Part shown: in pieces, positions 11,666 through 23,638 of the stretch | Position numbering within the stretch: position 1 is the first letter of the stretch | Layout: every line of letters starts with the position of its first letter | Assembly: GCA_918026815.1 (NCBI GenBank) | Contig: CAKJVC010000150.1 | Span: forward strand, 1 to 64,000 | Direction of reading: 5' to 3' | DNA from: Chalara sp. BL73 | Taxonomy: Eukaryota > Ascomycota > Leotiomycetes > Helotiales | DNA length: 64,000 nucleotides | Program-made: the position numbers and the translations under genes | Notes under the pieces: generated by a model | What the model saw: the letters and a program-made list of their open reading frames with translations, nothing else | What the model was told of the DNA's origin: nothing | Database searches by the model: none

Positions 11666-13285
11666 TTAGGTTCTAGCTGCCTCTTGTGTTGTGTTGTCTG
11701 GCGGCTTGGAAGCAAAAGGTCTGAAGTTTCGAATCTTGGAAGGAATATCTTTTGCCTTCTTGTTGACCATATAGTATAGGATTGTGAAGGAAGAGAGCTG
11801 GTCAGGGTCGCCTGGCAAATTATATTTAAATTCTTCCCATGCGGCGTAGAATCGCTTAGCAGGAGGGAAGTGGCGCCTGACAAATGCCCAAAGTATATTA
11901 CGCTTCGTGACACTTGAAATCAAATCTTTGTCGCCATCTTGATACTCTTCTAATGCGTGGCGGCGCCTGGCTCGGTTCCATGCTGCTTCTAGTGGCTTTA
12001 GTGTTGTTGAGAGCGCGAATGATAGTCCTCCTGCTAAAGCTGCAAGCAGGAGAAAGTATCCGATGTGTACGCCACCAGATCCAAGCTGCTCGATATTCAT
12101 CCCGAAAAACGATGTAGCGAAGCTGAGAGGAATGAACACGAAAGCGACTAATGTGAGCCTGTGAATTTGGGAGTCAGTGACTGGTTTTCGATACACTAAA
12201 CCCTTTATTCTTACCTTCGCACTGAGTCAGCCTGTGTCAATCCCCTTTTCGTCTCTTCTATGGATGCCTCGTTTGCCTTTTGTTGGAGAAGCCCTTGTAT
12301 ATCAGAGCCGATCACTTCGGTCTCATCAATGAGAGCGGCGTAATCCAATAGAAGTGTCCGTAATTTTACGGTATTAAAGCCTGGGTCGATCTCAAGCAGT
12401 CTGGTAAGGTTAGTCTTCGATGTGATCAAGGCACGACGGTTGCTTTGATTCCATTCCCAGTCAAATGGAATAACGCCAGTCGCGCGAGACCCGATGTGTG
12501 CATGTCTAGCACAGAGAGATGCTGCAGTTCGCGCTGAGTCCCGGATATACGGAAATATATAGTCGGCGGGATTCTCGTCGAGCATTCTAAGCTCTTCTGG
12601 AGATTTTTTTAGCAACTCATCTCGCAGCTTAGTTAGTCTTTTCGGAGGGAAATGGTCTAGTCCAAGTACAATGACTAAGGAAAAATCAGCAGGCACCTAT
12701 AGGAAGGTATGGTGGATTCAACTTACAGGTACACTCGGAGTCAGAAATCTCCCAAGTCATAGTCATGTGGCTGTTTTTATCCGTCACAATTTGTAGAAAG
12801 CGTCGTTCCGAAGGAAGTAGAGCTGGTGCAAAGGTACGACCGATCGAGCCTGACTCTGTTAAATCTCTACATAGCTCAAAGTGAGCTGAGAAAAAGTAAG
12901 GATTGAGCATGTAGCGAAGACCAATTGCATCAATATATGAGCCGTTAGTATCCCCTAACTGGCCACATTGTAAAAGCAACAGCCTTGTTCGCCTCTGTGA
13001 AGAATCCGAGGATTCTGATGGTTGCCCTAGAATGTCCAAGAATTTCTGATCTACCGGGCCGCGCCTTGGAGCCGTGAAAGATTGGCTTTGTAGATTGCCA
13101 TTAAAGCTGTCCAAGACGTGAATCTCGATATTGGGCTGTCGACCCTCCCAGCAACGTTTACTGTAACTTTGTCGAAGGAACTTGACCAGCCAACCCAGCT
13201 CATCATATTTGTCACCGTAAGTTAACGCGACGTAGTCAGCGTAAGTGTTGTAGAGGGAACTACCACGGGTAGAGCTAGTCGCCAT
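11666..13285 (-). CDS. CorA-like divalent metal ion transporter domain protein
   Basis: Predicted 503-residue protein in three exons: 13285-12727, 12674-12215, 12158-11666 (1512 bp). Introns are 52 and 56 bp with GTAAG donors. The signature of CorA Mg2+ channels is clear near residue 355: a first transmembrane helix (LTLVAFVFIPLSFATSFFG) runs into the pore motif GMN (FFGMNIEQLGSG), followed by a second helix (IGYFLLLAALAGGLSFAL). The large N-terminal soluble part and a coiled-coil stretch before the first helix (residues ~290-340) fit the fold; the ~100-residue C-terminal tail after helix 2 is typical of the expanded fungal CorA-like group often of unknown substrate. Start at 13285 (MATSSTRG); an upstream in-frame ATG at 13333 would add a hydrophobic 16-residue leader. 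Confidence 0.85.
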
Positions 13286-13639
13286 GTTGGTGTAAAAACC
13301 GAACAAAAGAATTAACTTAAAACGAAGGAACATGGTCTACTAAATAATTGAATGGAAAAATGGAGTGTAATGGGGCGGGATATGTCGCCGCTTTGGGGCT
13401 TTCTGTCAATTATAGGGACTAGACAATGGTGGTGGCGAAGTAACGGCAAGGCTGAATCTGTGACAAGCGGTCAACTTCTTAGCCTCTGCTAGAATGTAGT
13501 GCGGCACATCACACAGAGCAGCGATAACGATCTCGTTTTAGCCGTTTAATTATGACAGGCTTGACAATTTGGTATCGCCGAGTTGTGAAAATATTGGTGG
13601 CGGGGTAATATTAGATGCCACTGTACGGTACCACAACTG

Positions 13640-13829
13640 TTGGAATGCATGTACTGTACATTGCTTCACGCGATCCACCGGATCGCGGGAATTGTAGGCC
13701 ATCCATCACCTATATATTTACCTGGCAATAGGCCGTAGCTTAGGAGAATCAACGAATACCAGAACCACACCAGCAAGAGCGTAGTCAATAGCTACTGAGC
13801 CTTTTGCTACGTGGTAGGTATTCGGACAA
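13640..13829. repeat. 190-bp dispersed repeat, copy 2
   Basis: Second copy of the repeat at 10594-10780, same orientation, with small indels (for example TGTACTGTACATTGCTT where copy 1 has TGTACATAGCTG). Contains the exact palindrome CGCGATCCACCGGATCGCG. Confidence 0.75.
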
Positions 13830-15396
13830 TAACACTATCCAGCTTTAAACTTGACTCCGGTCTTACTTCACCACTTCAAGACACTCCGTGTTCGAACTAA
13901 GTACCGAGTCAAGGAGAGTTCAAGATTGCGATTATGGTATGGATCACTAAAAATTAAGTTGGTGCCGCCAAGTCTCAATCTAGGATCGCCAAGCATGAGT
14001 GCTAGTTTTGGGGTGAATGGATTCTGTGCGAATTCCCGTTGCAATCACGCCAACAACGAGAGTAACCACTTCACGTGTAAGGAGTATAAATGCAATAAAA
14101 AGTGGAAGATCTGTCAAACTATGAGCCATGATAACTCGCACAAATATGCTATATGCAAGAGATGTACGGCTCACCCTGGTGGCGAACCGGATAGGGTTAA
14201 AGATAAGTTAAACTTGACATGATGGTATTGAAAAACTAGACTTTCGTGGTTACTTCTGAGAGCATACGCAAAACTTGAACAGGCAGCCTTACGACGCCCG
14301 TTCTTAGTATTGGGAAGCCCTTCCTACAAGGCATCCCCAAGAACATTAACATTGCGTTGCGGAATTTGTTGGGCCTTTATTCAGACGATATATTGGAGAG
14401 CGGTGTTGCTGGAGAAGATGCTCAAGACAATGCAGATGAATCGCCATCGGAAGATGAGGAGCGTCAAAACAATCCAACAGCGCATGCTAAGTCGCGGTCT
14501 CAACAATACTCATCCAAGAGTCAAAGACGCAGTGTCAGCTCCACCAGAGATATCTCTGATGCATCGCCGCCACCGCCTCAGTCGAGCAAGTGCAACGAGC
14601 CATAGCGCCACCCTTTTCCTTCTGACGGTCTCTTGCGTTCTCGCGAAGTAACCGGTGCCATTCAGCATCGAGCATCATCGACTCCTCTGACAATGCTCCA
14701 GCAGGATCGCCACAGAGATCCTCAAGTTCAAAATTGGTGGTGGAATCTAGGTTTGACAAGTGCGGACGCGGTGAAGTTGGGTGAAAAAATTGCGAAGAGA
14801 GGTCATGTGGATATTGGACATTACATCACGCCACTTATACGAACCCGCATGGGCTCATGATACCAAGACATAGATATCAATTAGCGTAGAAATATACTAT
14901 ACAGTATACACATTGCCATCTCTCGAACTGGTTCCATTCCGGACATCAAAGCTATTTTAGTTAATACGACAAGCCACGCGCTCGTGCCGCCCATAGGTTT
15001 GAGCTACCTCTGTTACCAGGATGAAATACCACGTCCCCAGCTGAACGGAACATCCTTTTTGGTTAAGCTCGTTGAGGGATTGATTATTGCGGGGTATCCC
15101 TTGATGAATTGGTGGCAGAAGCTGGCGAAGCCTAGGAATGCTTGTATGCATGTCCATGGACATCTATGGCAGCGTCTGCGTTATGCCTTATTTGACAGCA
15201 GAATTCGTGCCAAGTAAGCCTGGTGCTTGCACTTGCCTTGGCACAATCACGAGATCCTCTGCACGCTCACTACAAGTGGGACTATGCTCGATTCTAGACC
15301 AAAAGTTAAACGAGCCTCTGATCTACTCTCTAGTTATATCAATAGGTGTAAGTTAATGGTAGAGTCGTGAGAAAGAAGCCCTTGTGCTCTTATGGA
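13830..15396. other. Region without a confident gene; two weak open frames
   Basis: A plus-strand frame 13995-14222 encodes a 75-residue Cys-rich peptide (eight Cys, several in CX4C/CXXC-like spacing, ending CKRCTAHPGGEPDRV) with no signal peptide and no known family. A second plus frame, about 14290-14605, reads a protein-like stretch (PVLSIGKPFLQGIPKNINI, then a Ser/Asp-rich part) without a start or a domain. Both may be decayed exons. Nothing else is visible up to the stop of the STAND gene. Confidence 0.25.
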
Positions 15397-18300
15397 TTAT
15401 CCAATTTTCAGCCGCCTTCTCAGCTTGCGGAGTTTCTGCTTAAAAGACCTTGACTCTGCTGCTCCAGGCTCCATAAACTCATCTTGGGGAACTTTTGGCT
15501 CAGCAGACGCAGCTTGCAACGCTTGAAGCCGACCTTCAAGTTGCCTACACCGTTTCGAGGAAGGGCCTTGGACGGTTGTGTATCCAGACAATGCTCGATT
15601 GTACATTGTCTTTGCCATGTCTTTCCGGTCGGTTTGCGAGAAAAGGTCACCAAAGGCGAACATAGTGTTTAACGCCGGTGAATAAGACGACACAAGTTCA
15701 AAGCTAAGAGCGTCCTCATAGCCTTGCAACGCCCGGTTGTACATCGCCTCTGCCTCAGCTAGCTTGCCTTGGTCGGCGTAGAGCAAGCCTAGATTATTGA
15801 CCGTATCGAGTGTTGATGTGTGGTCTGGTCCAAGTGTCTCTTCTTTGCCTTGCAGCGCTCGAACGTACATCTTTTCTGCTTCCGCCAGCTTGCCCTGGTT
15901 GGCGTAAAGAATGCCTAGGTTATTAACCGTATCTAGCGTCGATGTGTGGTCTGGTCCAAGAGCCTCCTCCCTGCCTTGCAGCGCTCGAATGTACATCTTT
16001 TCTGCTTCCACCAGCTTGCCTTGGTCGACGTAAAGGTTGCCTAGGTTATTGACTGTATCTAGTGTTGATGTGTGGTCCGATCCGAGTGCCTCCTCCTTGC
16101 CTTGCAGCGCTCGAATGTACATCTTCTCCGCCTCTGTCAGCTTGCTTTGGTCGACGTAAAGGTTGCCTAGGTTATTGACCGTTAAAAGTGTCGATATGTG
16201 GTCTGGTCCAAGTTCCTTTTCACAGCCTTGCAGCGCCCGAATGTACATTTTCTCCGCCTCCGCCAGCTTGCTTCGGTTGGCGTAGAGCAAGCCTAGGTTA
16301 TTAACCGTATCTAGCGTCGATGTGTGGTCTGGTCCAAGAGCCTCCTCCCTGCCTTGCAGCGCTCGAATGTACATCTTTTCTGCTTCCGCCAGCTTGCCTT
16401 GGTCGACGTAGAGGTTGCCTAGGTTATTGACCGTCAAAAGTGTCGATATGTGGTCCGGTCCAAGTGCCTCCTCCTTGCCTTGCAGCGCCCGAATGTACAT
16501 CTTCTCCGCCTCCGCTAGCTTACCTTGGTTGGAGTAAAGGTCACCCAGATTGTGGAAAACCCAATGTAGTCCGTCTATATCTACTTTGCCGTTCGCTATA
16601 AAGAGGGCCTGTCGTGTTGCGTGCTGAAGGAGCCGCCGCTGTAAGAGCCACCAGTACTTCTCCTTTGTGCTAGGAACCTCCAAGGCCACACAAGTTAAGG
16701 CCAGACGTGCAAAGCTCTCGTCCCACTCTTTGTTGAGCACAAACACCGTCCATGAGTGGATACAACTATGTATACTATACCCTCCAGACCCGACCTGCTG
16801 CTGAGAAGACCGGTCTAAATCAACCAGTCCGAAAGTACAAAGTAAAATAATGGCCTCATTAAAGTTCAGTCTGTCCTTAGTAAGCTTCTGTATCCATTCA
16901 TCGTCTGCGGAGTTTGTATGTCTAAGAAGGTCAAACCACAGGTCCTGTCTATCAAAATATGCCCATAGTTTAAGTAGTTTTGCTGATGCCCCATTTTGCT
17001 GTTGGATCCGATCGAAAGTGATCTGCCATGTCGTATGTAGTGTACGATCTTCGTAGGAATCTAACAGGGGACTTGTCGTCTGAAGCTTCAACCACGATGC
17101 TTTATAGAGCTGGAGATAATCCGAGAAGCTCGTTGTTACGTGCTCGAGATATACCCCTGCCGTAGATAAAGCAAGTGGTAAGCCATCTAGTTCCCTGACA
17201 AGTGCTATAGCGTCGGGATCTATCTTATTAGTACTGTTTTTGCTTTTACTATCGAATTATACCGACATACCCTTTTCAATGCCTTTACGTCCTGACATGT
17301 TGGAAAGAATCTCAAGACTTTCCCTAACATCTGGCAACTTCTGAACATGAATTCGTTCACCTTGCCTAACTTGCGACGACCGCGTCGTAATAATGATCGA
17401 GCCCTGGTCAGACCGAGGGAGGAATTGACGTATGTCGACTGCCAAGCCGTCGGGATTGTCAGGTGTTTTAGGGTTGTCGAAGTTATCGTAAATCATTAGC
17501 CAGCTTGGGTTCCGCGGGAAGTCAAGCCAGGCCTTGACTGCATTAACAACTTGATTAAGATCTTTATCTTGGTCTACGTTTGACAGTATACTAGTTGAAG
17601 GATGATGCCTAAGTACATGCTGAGCGATGTCCCGAAAGCTCAGCTTGAGAGAGTCCTCGTCATTTGCGTTCAACCAGAAGATCGCCGTATACTGCTCCTT
17701 ATGTCGTCTGGCATATTTAATCGCCAGCTGGGTCTTTCCTATACCTCCAAGACCATGTAGGACAACACAGGATCGACTGCTGTGACCTTGAAGTAGCTCG
17801 TGCATCTTCGATAGCTCCTTCTTTCTGGCAACAAATTGTACGGCTTTAGGAAATGATGCGAGATTAAGCCCGACGGCAAATTGTTCGAAATCGACCCCTG
17901 TGCTAGTCAGTTTCGTTGCTTTAGTTAGCACATTTATGCAAAACCCTTACCTTTATACAGCCTGTGGATTTTTTCCTCTAGCCGCCTGAATGCCTGGTCT
18001 TTTCTCTCCCCGTAATTGGGCACCATAGACACATCAAAAATCCCGATTAAACAGTACGCTTCATCCTCTTCAATCGTAGTATTGCGGCACTCTGCCCAGG
18101 ACTTCCGCTCTTTAATACTGAAATTCGACAATGGATTGCCTCGGAGAGCATTGTTTGCGATGCCGGTAATCTCGTGTATCTTAGACTCAAGCGACAACTT
18201 GCTCCCAAGTCGCTCACCCTCCAAACTAAAGAAGTCAACCAGTCTTGGTGCGATAACCTCCTGAAGTGTCCAGCCTCGAGTGAACCATCGACTCTTCCTG

Positions 18301-18701
18301 AAAGCTTCTTCCCATGCCCTCTGATCATCCGCCCCGGTGTCGGGCTTGGAGACATCCAAAAGGTAGACGTAGCAGCGCGCAGCATTCTGATACCACCGAA
18401 ACATAGAATTGATCGCCGCGCCAAGCTCCACCGCATTCTTCTTATCGATGCAGCAAGTGTCCACCCAGAAGTATTCAAGTCCATCTACTGCGGCCTGCTT
18501 CGCGCAGAACTGTATCTTCCTCCACCCAGCCTTGCCTACAGTCTTGCTCATGTCCACGCCGACTTGGATATCCTGAAAGATGACCTCCTCTTTTCCCCAG
18601 GTATGAGAGAGTATTGCGTAGGCAGGGACATCGCCGCTGGTAGGTTCGCGAAAGACTATCCCGCCGTCGGGCTTTCGTTGCAAGAGGCGTATTAGAGACA
18701 T
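15397..18701 (-). CDS. HET - NB-ARC - TPR protein (fungal NOD-like receptor)
   Basis: Predicted 1061-residue STAND protein in three exons: 18701-17951, 17897-17271, 17204-15397 (3186 bp). Residues ~1-250: HET domain with YAILSHTWG, WVDTCCIDK and RWFTRGWTLQEVIAP. Residues ~260-560: NB-ARC ATPase with Walker A GLGGIGKTQLA, Walker B WLMIYDNFDN, a sensor-like GSIIITTRS and the DGLPLA motif (just after intron 2). Residues ~680-1000: seven 42-residue kinesin-light-chain-type TPR units plus one degenerate unit; then a basic C-terminus. In this family the repeats sense a ligand, NB-ARC oligomerises, and the HET domain triggers cell death in vegetative incompatibility. Both introns sit at domain borders. 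Start at 18701 (MSLIRLLQRKPDG) matches the usual N-terminus next to HET; an in-frame ATG lies 24 codons upstream. No disabling lesion seen. Confidence 0.92.
15675..16560 (-). repeat. 126-bp coding tandem repeat (TPR units)
   Basis: Seven head-to-tail 126-bp units inside the STAND gene; six are nearly identical at DNA and protein level (consensus pieces NLGNLYVDQGKLAEAEKMYI and RALQGKEEALGPDHTSTL). Variation is concentrated at a few positions: Y(V/A)(D/N)(Q/R), Q/R-G/S, and GKEE/GREE/GCEK. The units nearest the C-terminus diverge. Confidence 0.9.
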
Positions 18702-19280
18702 GGGTGGAGGCTCGCGAGCGATGTCGTGGCAAGCGCGACTCGTGTCACTCGTTCGGTATATTGGCGCAAGCACTGCGAATTAATGGTCGACAGGATGCGA
18801 AGCAGACGTCGAAGGACTGATAGTATGAAGGATACGCAGTCGTGATCATAAGCGCCGCCCACGAGGCTGCATCGTGGCGCGGCCGGGTCAGCCACTTGCA
18901 TGGCGAAGACAGACCAGAATGCGAAGGGACGCCTCAGTTTATTGAAAACCCTACACGCTACAGACTGGATTCTAGGACTAGTTGTCCATTGTTATTGAGA
19001 TACCGGGGGCCATTTCAGATCTTGCGCAGCTTGCTTCAAAGTTGAAGAGCGGCAAGATACTGTAGGTGGGGATTGAAGGGGCAGGACGGTGATAAGTACA
19101 TCCGCAGCCACTGAAAGTGGGACTGCAGGGCCACATGCTTGTAGCTTAGCACGTGGTTGTGCTAAGGAAGCTACAAACAAAATACATAAACTAACCCGAT
19201 ACATTATAGTCCAGGCACCGCTATAAAAAAAGCTCCCCTGATACGCACGAGACCCCACCCTTCTCCGCTCGGTTAGACTC

Positions 19281-19375
19281 TGTCACGGCCCTGGCCCTAT
19301 CTCGCTTATAGCCCCTGGAGCTCGGCCCCTGATACCACAGGGCCGACTCGCTTACGCTGGTGTCAGGTTCCGAAC
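19281..19375 (-). repeat. LTR-like fragment shared with 52.4 kb
   Basis: The segment with CTCGCTTATAGCCCCTGG and CTCGGCCCCTGATACCACAG is the reverse compl. homologue of 52430-52505 (GTGTAAGCGAG.. TCAGGGGCCGAGCCCC .. CTCTAAGCGAG). It begins TGTCACGG, as fungal LTRs often do, and a TATA-like CTGTATATAGAG lies downstream at 19500, but I find no matching right end or target duplication. Confidence 0.45.
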
Positions 19376-19856
19376 TGGTATATGTAGTAGGATAGGCATT
19401 CTGGCAGGCGACGTCGGATATTGTACCTTTTTGGCCCGCTTAGTGCTATGGTAAAGCTTATCAACTTTAGCGTCTGACAGCTGGCCCCTGGCCAGCCTCC
19501 TGTATATAGAGCGTTGCCTTCTTTCCTCTCTTCTATCTGCAGCTTATTTGTTAGGATTCGAGGGTCCAGGTAGCTGACATGCCTCTGGCTAAGCAGAGGA
19601 CACTAACGTGGAAGACTTTTCTCACACAAATTACTAGAGATAGACACAAGCAATAGAGAGCCTGAATTGCATCACCACTATCTTCTGATCATCACTGTGC
19701 ATTCCATGTTCTATCAACGGGGCTCTGCTTCCGCCGATAAATTGATGATAAGCCGGAGCTGATTAACTATAGACCTTGCATCTACAGTCTCTCTTCGCCG
19801 ACTCCTCCCACCACCAACCCTCGGGCACAACCTCGGGCTATAGCAACTTCTGCCTA

Positions 19857-20920
19857 ATGGATATCTCTCGGTACTCAGTGAATGTAGAGAGTACTGACGC
19901 ATTATCCACATATCAGATTACCAACTTTGTCCGCCGGCATGAACCTATCACGAAGGACCACTGCAATCGTACCACCGCAAGCATTATCGGGAGCCTGGTC
20001 TCTTCTACGCTTGTACAAGGCGTAAGCGGCTGTACCGTAGCAGCCGGCATTAACCAGCCGCCGAAAGTCGTCTAATTCCGCGATTTAGCATTGAATCTCG
20101 AATTCCTAATCTAAGCACCTCAAACTTACAGAGAATTTGTCCCCAACTGCGAGCCCTGCAACAAGTTGGCCGATGTCTACATATACAAGATGGATCTTGT
20201 GCCCGGAGTCGCCTTCTCTCGAGCCCGGCGTCAGCTCCTCTCCCATGGAATGGAAAACTTGCAGCTTCGAACGGTGCAGGACTTTGCAAGGTCTTGTTGA
20301 CAGATATATCGTAATCACATTAAGCTACTTACCAATTAGAAGAACTAGATTCTTCGCGTCAGCGTGGATTAACAGGCCAGCCTTGGAGCTGCCACCGGAT
20401 ACCGCCCCGCAAGTTGTTCACCCATTATTCCTGGATCCTCGACCAACTTTCCCAAAGCCTGCCGGAGCGCTTTTCAACCAAAGCTGGACAAGGTACGCCA
20501 AGGGCTCCGGCTGCTTTTTCGGTCTGACTATCGAATAGTACTTAATCACGACGACTCTTTAAAGACGAACATCCACGTGGACGAGGGAACTGGTCGTACT
20601 CCTGGTATTGCCGACTGGGCCGACGCTATAATTGCCCCATTTGGTACATCACTCGGAAGTCCTGGAGCTATTCTTAGTGTCTAGACTTCATCACGCTGGT
20701 ACTTCCATCTAGTTATAGCTACTTCCGAACGCGGTTCTGGAAGACTTTCTACGAGGTTGCCGGATATCTTTCAGATAATGATCAGCATGCGATCGAAATT
20801 GGGAGGATATTCGGCGTGTTCCGAACCTACGGCTTCGACCGTCGGCCTGAGAAGGATAACGCGGCACCTCTGGAAGAGGGAGATAAGGAATTCGCATGCC
20901 CCGAGGAATTCTGTCTTTAG
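19857..20920 (+). pseudogene. Fungal aminoglycoside-phosphotransferase-like (APH) gene, broken
   Basis: Blocks of the fungal APH/choline-kinase-like family can be followed in order: MDISRYSVNVESTDALSTYQ, CTVAAGINQPPKVV, then a stop, VYIYKMDLVPGVAFSRARRQ, VQDFAR joined by a plausible intron to FFASAWINRP, IHVDEGTGRTPGIADWADAI (the DXDWxD-like magnesium site), and the C-terminal IGRIFGVFRTYGFDRRPE ending in TAG at 20918-20920. The stop at about 20071 (GTCTAATTC) replaces a Gln codon (CAA) of the family, a change typical of RIP. Further lesions: a stop after IEYLI.. near 20537-20560, a stop after LGSPGAILSV, and a frame change near 20715. The gene cannot encode a complete kinase. Confidence 0.75.
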
Positions 20921-22247
20921 CGGGCTGAATATAACCCTTTGTAGAACCTTTGAAATTTCATAACCAGGAAGACATAATCAGAATCCCTCCGGAGAGACCC
21001 TGCTTTTCGCCGGGCCGTTGGGGACATGCATAAAAGCACTCACAAGGCACACAAATGGGACGTGAGTAGACAGAACACAAATATGTTTAATTCTCTGATT
21101 CGCTACCCAGGGGAGCACTATGGCTTTAAAGTGGTGGTAAGGACTGCTGGGATAGGAGTGGAAGAAATGATGGTAATGATTGCGGATGGGAAGGCACGGC
21201 TAAGAGAGAGGTTAGTAACTAACTGCCGCGAAATCCATCTTTCAAAGCATTTGTAGCTGGTGGCCAAGTATCTCAGACTTTGATGACCTCCTGGCGGGCC
21301 AACTCGTCGACCAACTCTCCTGGGGTCCTGGTCGGCTTGTTGATGAAACCTTGTGGGACTCTTCAAAGTTCATGGACCACGTTTGGCCCGCAGGAGGTTT
21401 ACTGTCGCCAGGCTGGGGGTTGGCCCACCCCGTAGGAAGGAACTCCTTGGCGTTCACCATGGACTTCGGTAGCACGACGGTGCCGAGCTTGCCCACCTTG
21501 ACCTCCGCAGTGCATTCATTAGGCTAACCCCCTTCGGCAGGATGAACCACCTCAAGCACCAACATTTCAGTCAGGTTATTCTTGGTGGGGCAGTCGGTAA
21601 ATTCTTGAATGAACTTATTGCCCACATCGCTTTCGGAGACTGGCGACGGTCCTTCGCCAAATTCGAAGGCACACTTTATTGTGACAGAAGACAGATATAC
21701 TTCCGGCTGTGATGAATAGATATGGAGGTCGTTTTGAGGTGTTTTTATCAAGTAGTGGGAAAACATTGTGCTTTATCTTCAGCCCGCATTAGGCAGAAGC
21801 CAGTTATTCCTTTCTTGCAATAATGCCCGCCCAACATGAAACTCGTTTGAGCCGCATGCTGCCCCAAACAGATTGTGAACGTAGTAGCACACACCTGCAA
21901 AGCTATGTGACTTATTTGTTTCTCTCTGAACCAACTCTCACCTTGGGCCAAGGTTAGGAAAACCAACAAATGGCACGCACGATGCAGCCCAGGCCATAAT
22001 ATTGCCCATGAAATTTAGTGTTGCGATGGCACTGAATGCTTTTTGGGCAATTGCTGGTGGGCAAACGAGCGCCGCATCCCTTAGGTTGCGGTTTGGTTAG
22101 CGATAAAGATTATTTACTTGCGGGGTAGAGCCTTTGCCCACCTGATAAGAACGGAAAGTATGCTGGCCGCATGTACGCCACACCACAGACTACCACGCCA
22201 CGATCTCCATCTTAAATACGGGTCGAGGCATTTGCAATCTACAAAAC
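20921..22247. other. No confident gene
   Basis: Several open minus-strand stretches of 73-84 codons are present (21242-21496, 21524-21766, 21748-21969) but none has a recognisable domain or fits a spliced model. The last 250 bp should contain the promoter of the FAD oxidoreductase gene (TATA-like TTAAATAC at 22212). Confidence 0.35.
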
Positions 22248-23526
22248 ATGTTAACGAAATTCAACATGCAGAATCAGTTTGACTACGCCATTGTTGGCGG
22301 AGGCTGCATAGGCGTCTCGATCGCCCTCGCGTTGCAGAGAGAATGGCCAAATGCAAAAATCATTCTCCTCGAGGGCTCCGAGACGAAGACGGCATCGAAA
22401 GACATCAGCAAAATTATCCGCACCCCCTATATGGACGAAGAGTACGTATCGTTGGCCGAAGAGGCGAAGGAAAAATGGGAGACCGAGCTCCCTTACCGTG
22501 ATTTTTACCGCAAGACTGGGTGGGCTCAAGTGGTTCGTGGAGATAACTACAAACCTTTCTTCAAGTACCCCGAAGAGCGGTTGATCAAGGTAGAGGATCT
22601 GACGGGTATGATTCGTTCGCGGGACTCACCTCGGTTGGACGCCTGGGAAAAATTGTGGCTCATGGAAGATATTGGAGTAGCCGACTCGGCCCTCGTCTTA
22701 GAAGCGGTAGCCGTGGAAGCGGCGGACCAAGGCGTGATACGCCAACGAAAAGATGTCGCCAAGCTTCTTATTACGGATGGCGTCTGTCACGGCGTCGAGT
22801 GCGTTGGCGGAACAAGCATCGCGGCGAAGACGACGATGGTAGCCGCGGGTCCTTGGACCCCAGCGCTCCTCGAAAGCTCGAGAATTCAACTTCCGCATGA
22901 TTGTCGGGATGGCTTCTTCGGTGTTACTGCTGTCGGCGTTGCGACGCTCCCTCTTAACGAAGATGAATGCGAAAGATTCAAGTCAATGCCGATTCTGGTC
23001 ACGGAGCAGGGTATGCTTAAGTCGTTTATCTGATTTAAACATCTGACGTGCTACAGGAGAAGTGATGCCTCCAGCTGCTCAGCAAAAGGCGCTTCGGATT
23101 ACCAGTATAGACACCTTTACTATTACTCACCCTAATGAGCTTAAATCCATGTTTTCCGCTGAGAGAATCAAAACAAATCGCGCTGTACTAGAGAAGATGA
23201 TGCCAGAGATGAAAGGGAGGCCGTTGGATTACTCGCTCTGCCCGTGAGTAACAGTGTGTCGTAGCTATAATGGAATACTTACGTCTATCAGTGAACTTCT
23301 AACCCCTAAACAACATCCGCTTTTGGATCAGGTGCCAGGAGTTCAAGGGCTGCACTTCGCCGTAGGTGGTTCATATCATTCGTTCAAGTTTTTGCCGGTG
23401 TTTGGGAATATCGTAGTGGCTTACCTTCGGGGTATACGGAGCGGAGTATCGAAAAGATGGGGCTGGAATAGAACCGAGGAAAAGACATCCGTCCATAGTG
23501 AGATATTGCCGAAAGCTCTAGTTTGA
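22248..23526 (+). CDS. FAD-dependent oxidoreductase, sarcosine oxidase / fructosyl-amine oxidase-like
   Basis: Predicted 394-residue flavoenzyme of the DAO superfamily. Three exons: 22248-23010, 23057-23243, 23292-23526 (1185 bp). The N-terminal dinucleotide-binding motif is FDYAIVGGGCIGVSIALAL, with an acidic residue at the end of beta2 (IILLEGSE). The C-terminal FAD-contacting motif HFAVGGSYHSFKFLPVFG is typical of monomeric sarcosine oxidases and amadoriases. A Cys that would carry covalent FAD in those enzymes is plausible in YHSFK-adjacent position only by family analogy; in this protein the expected Cys is not obvious, so covalent flavin is uncertain. Start: an internal ATG at 22266 (MQNQFDYAI) is equally good. 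No peroxisomal SKL end (C-term LPKALV). Likely oxidises a secondary amine or glycated amino acid to imine plus H2O2. Confidence 0.85.
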
Positions 23527-23638
23527 GTACAAGCTTTACAAATTAAGCAAGACATATCACGGCTACCATCTTTGGATCAACATATTCTGCTATTCTTTCC
23601 CACCATCGAGGTTCTTGACTCTGAGTATTTGGGCTCTC

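Noticed and set aside
18047..18695. Long frames on both strands inside the HET exon of the STAND gene
   Set aside because: Shadows of the HET coding exon; the real frame carries all HET motifs.
21242..21969. Three consecutive minus-strand frames as a possible permease or enzyme gene
   Set aside because: Fragments looked weakly hydrophobic but I could not match any family block or make a spliced model.
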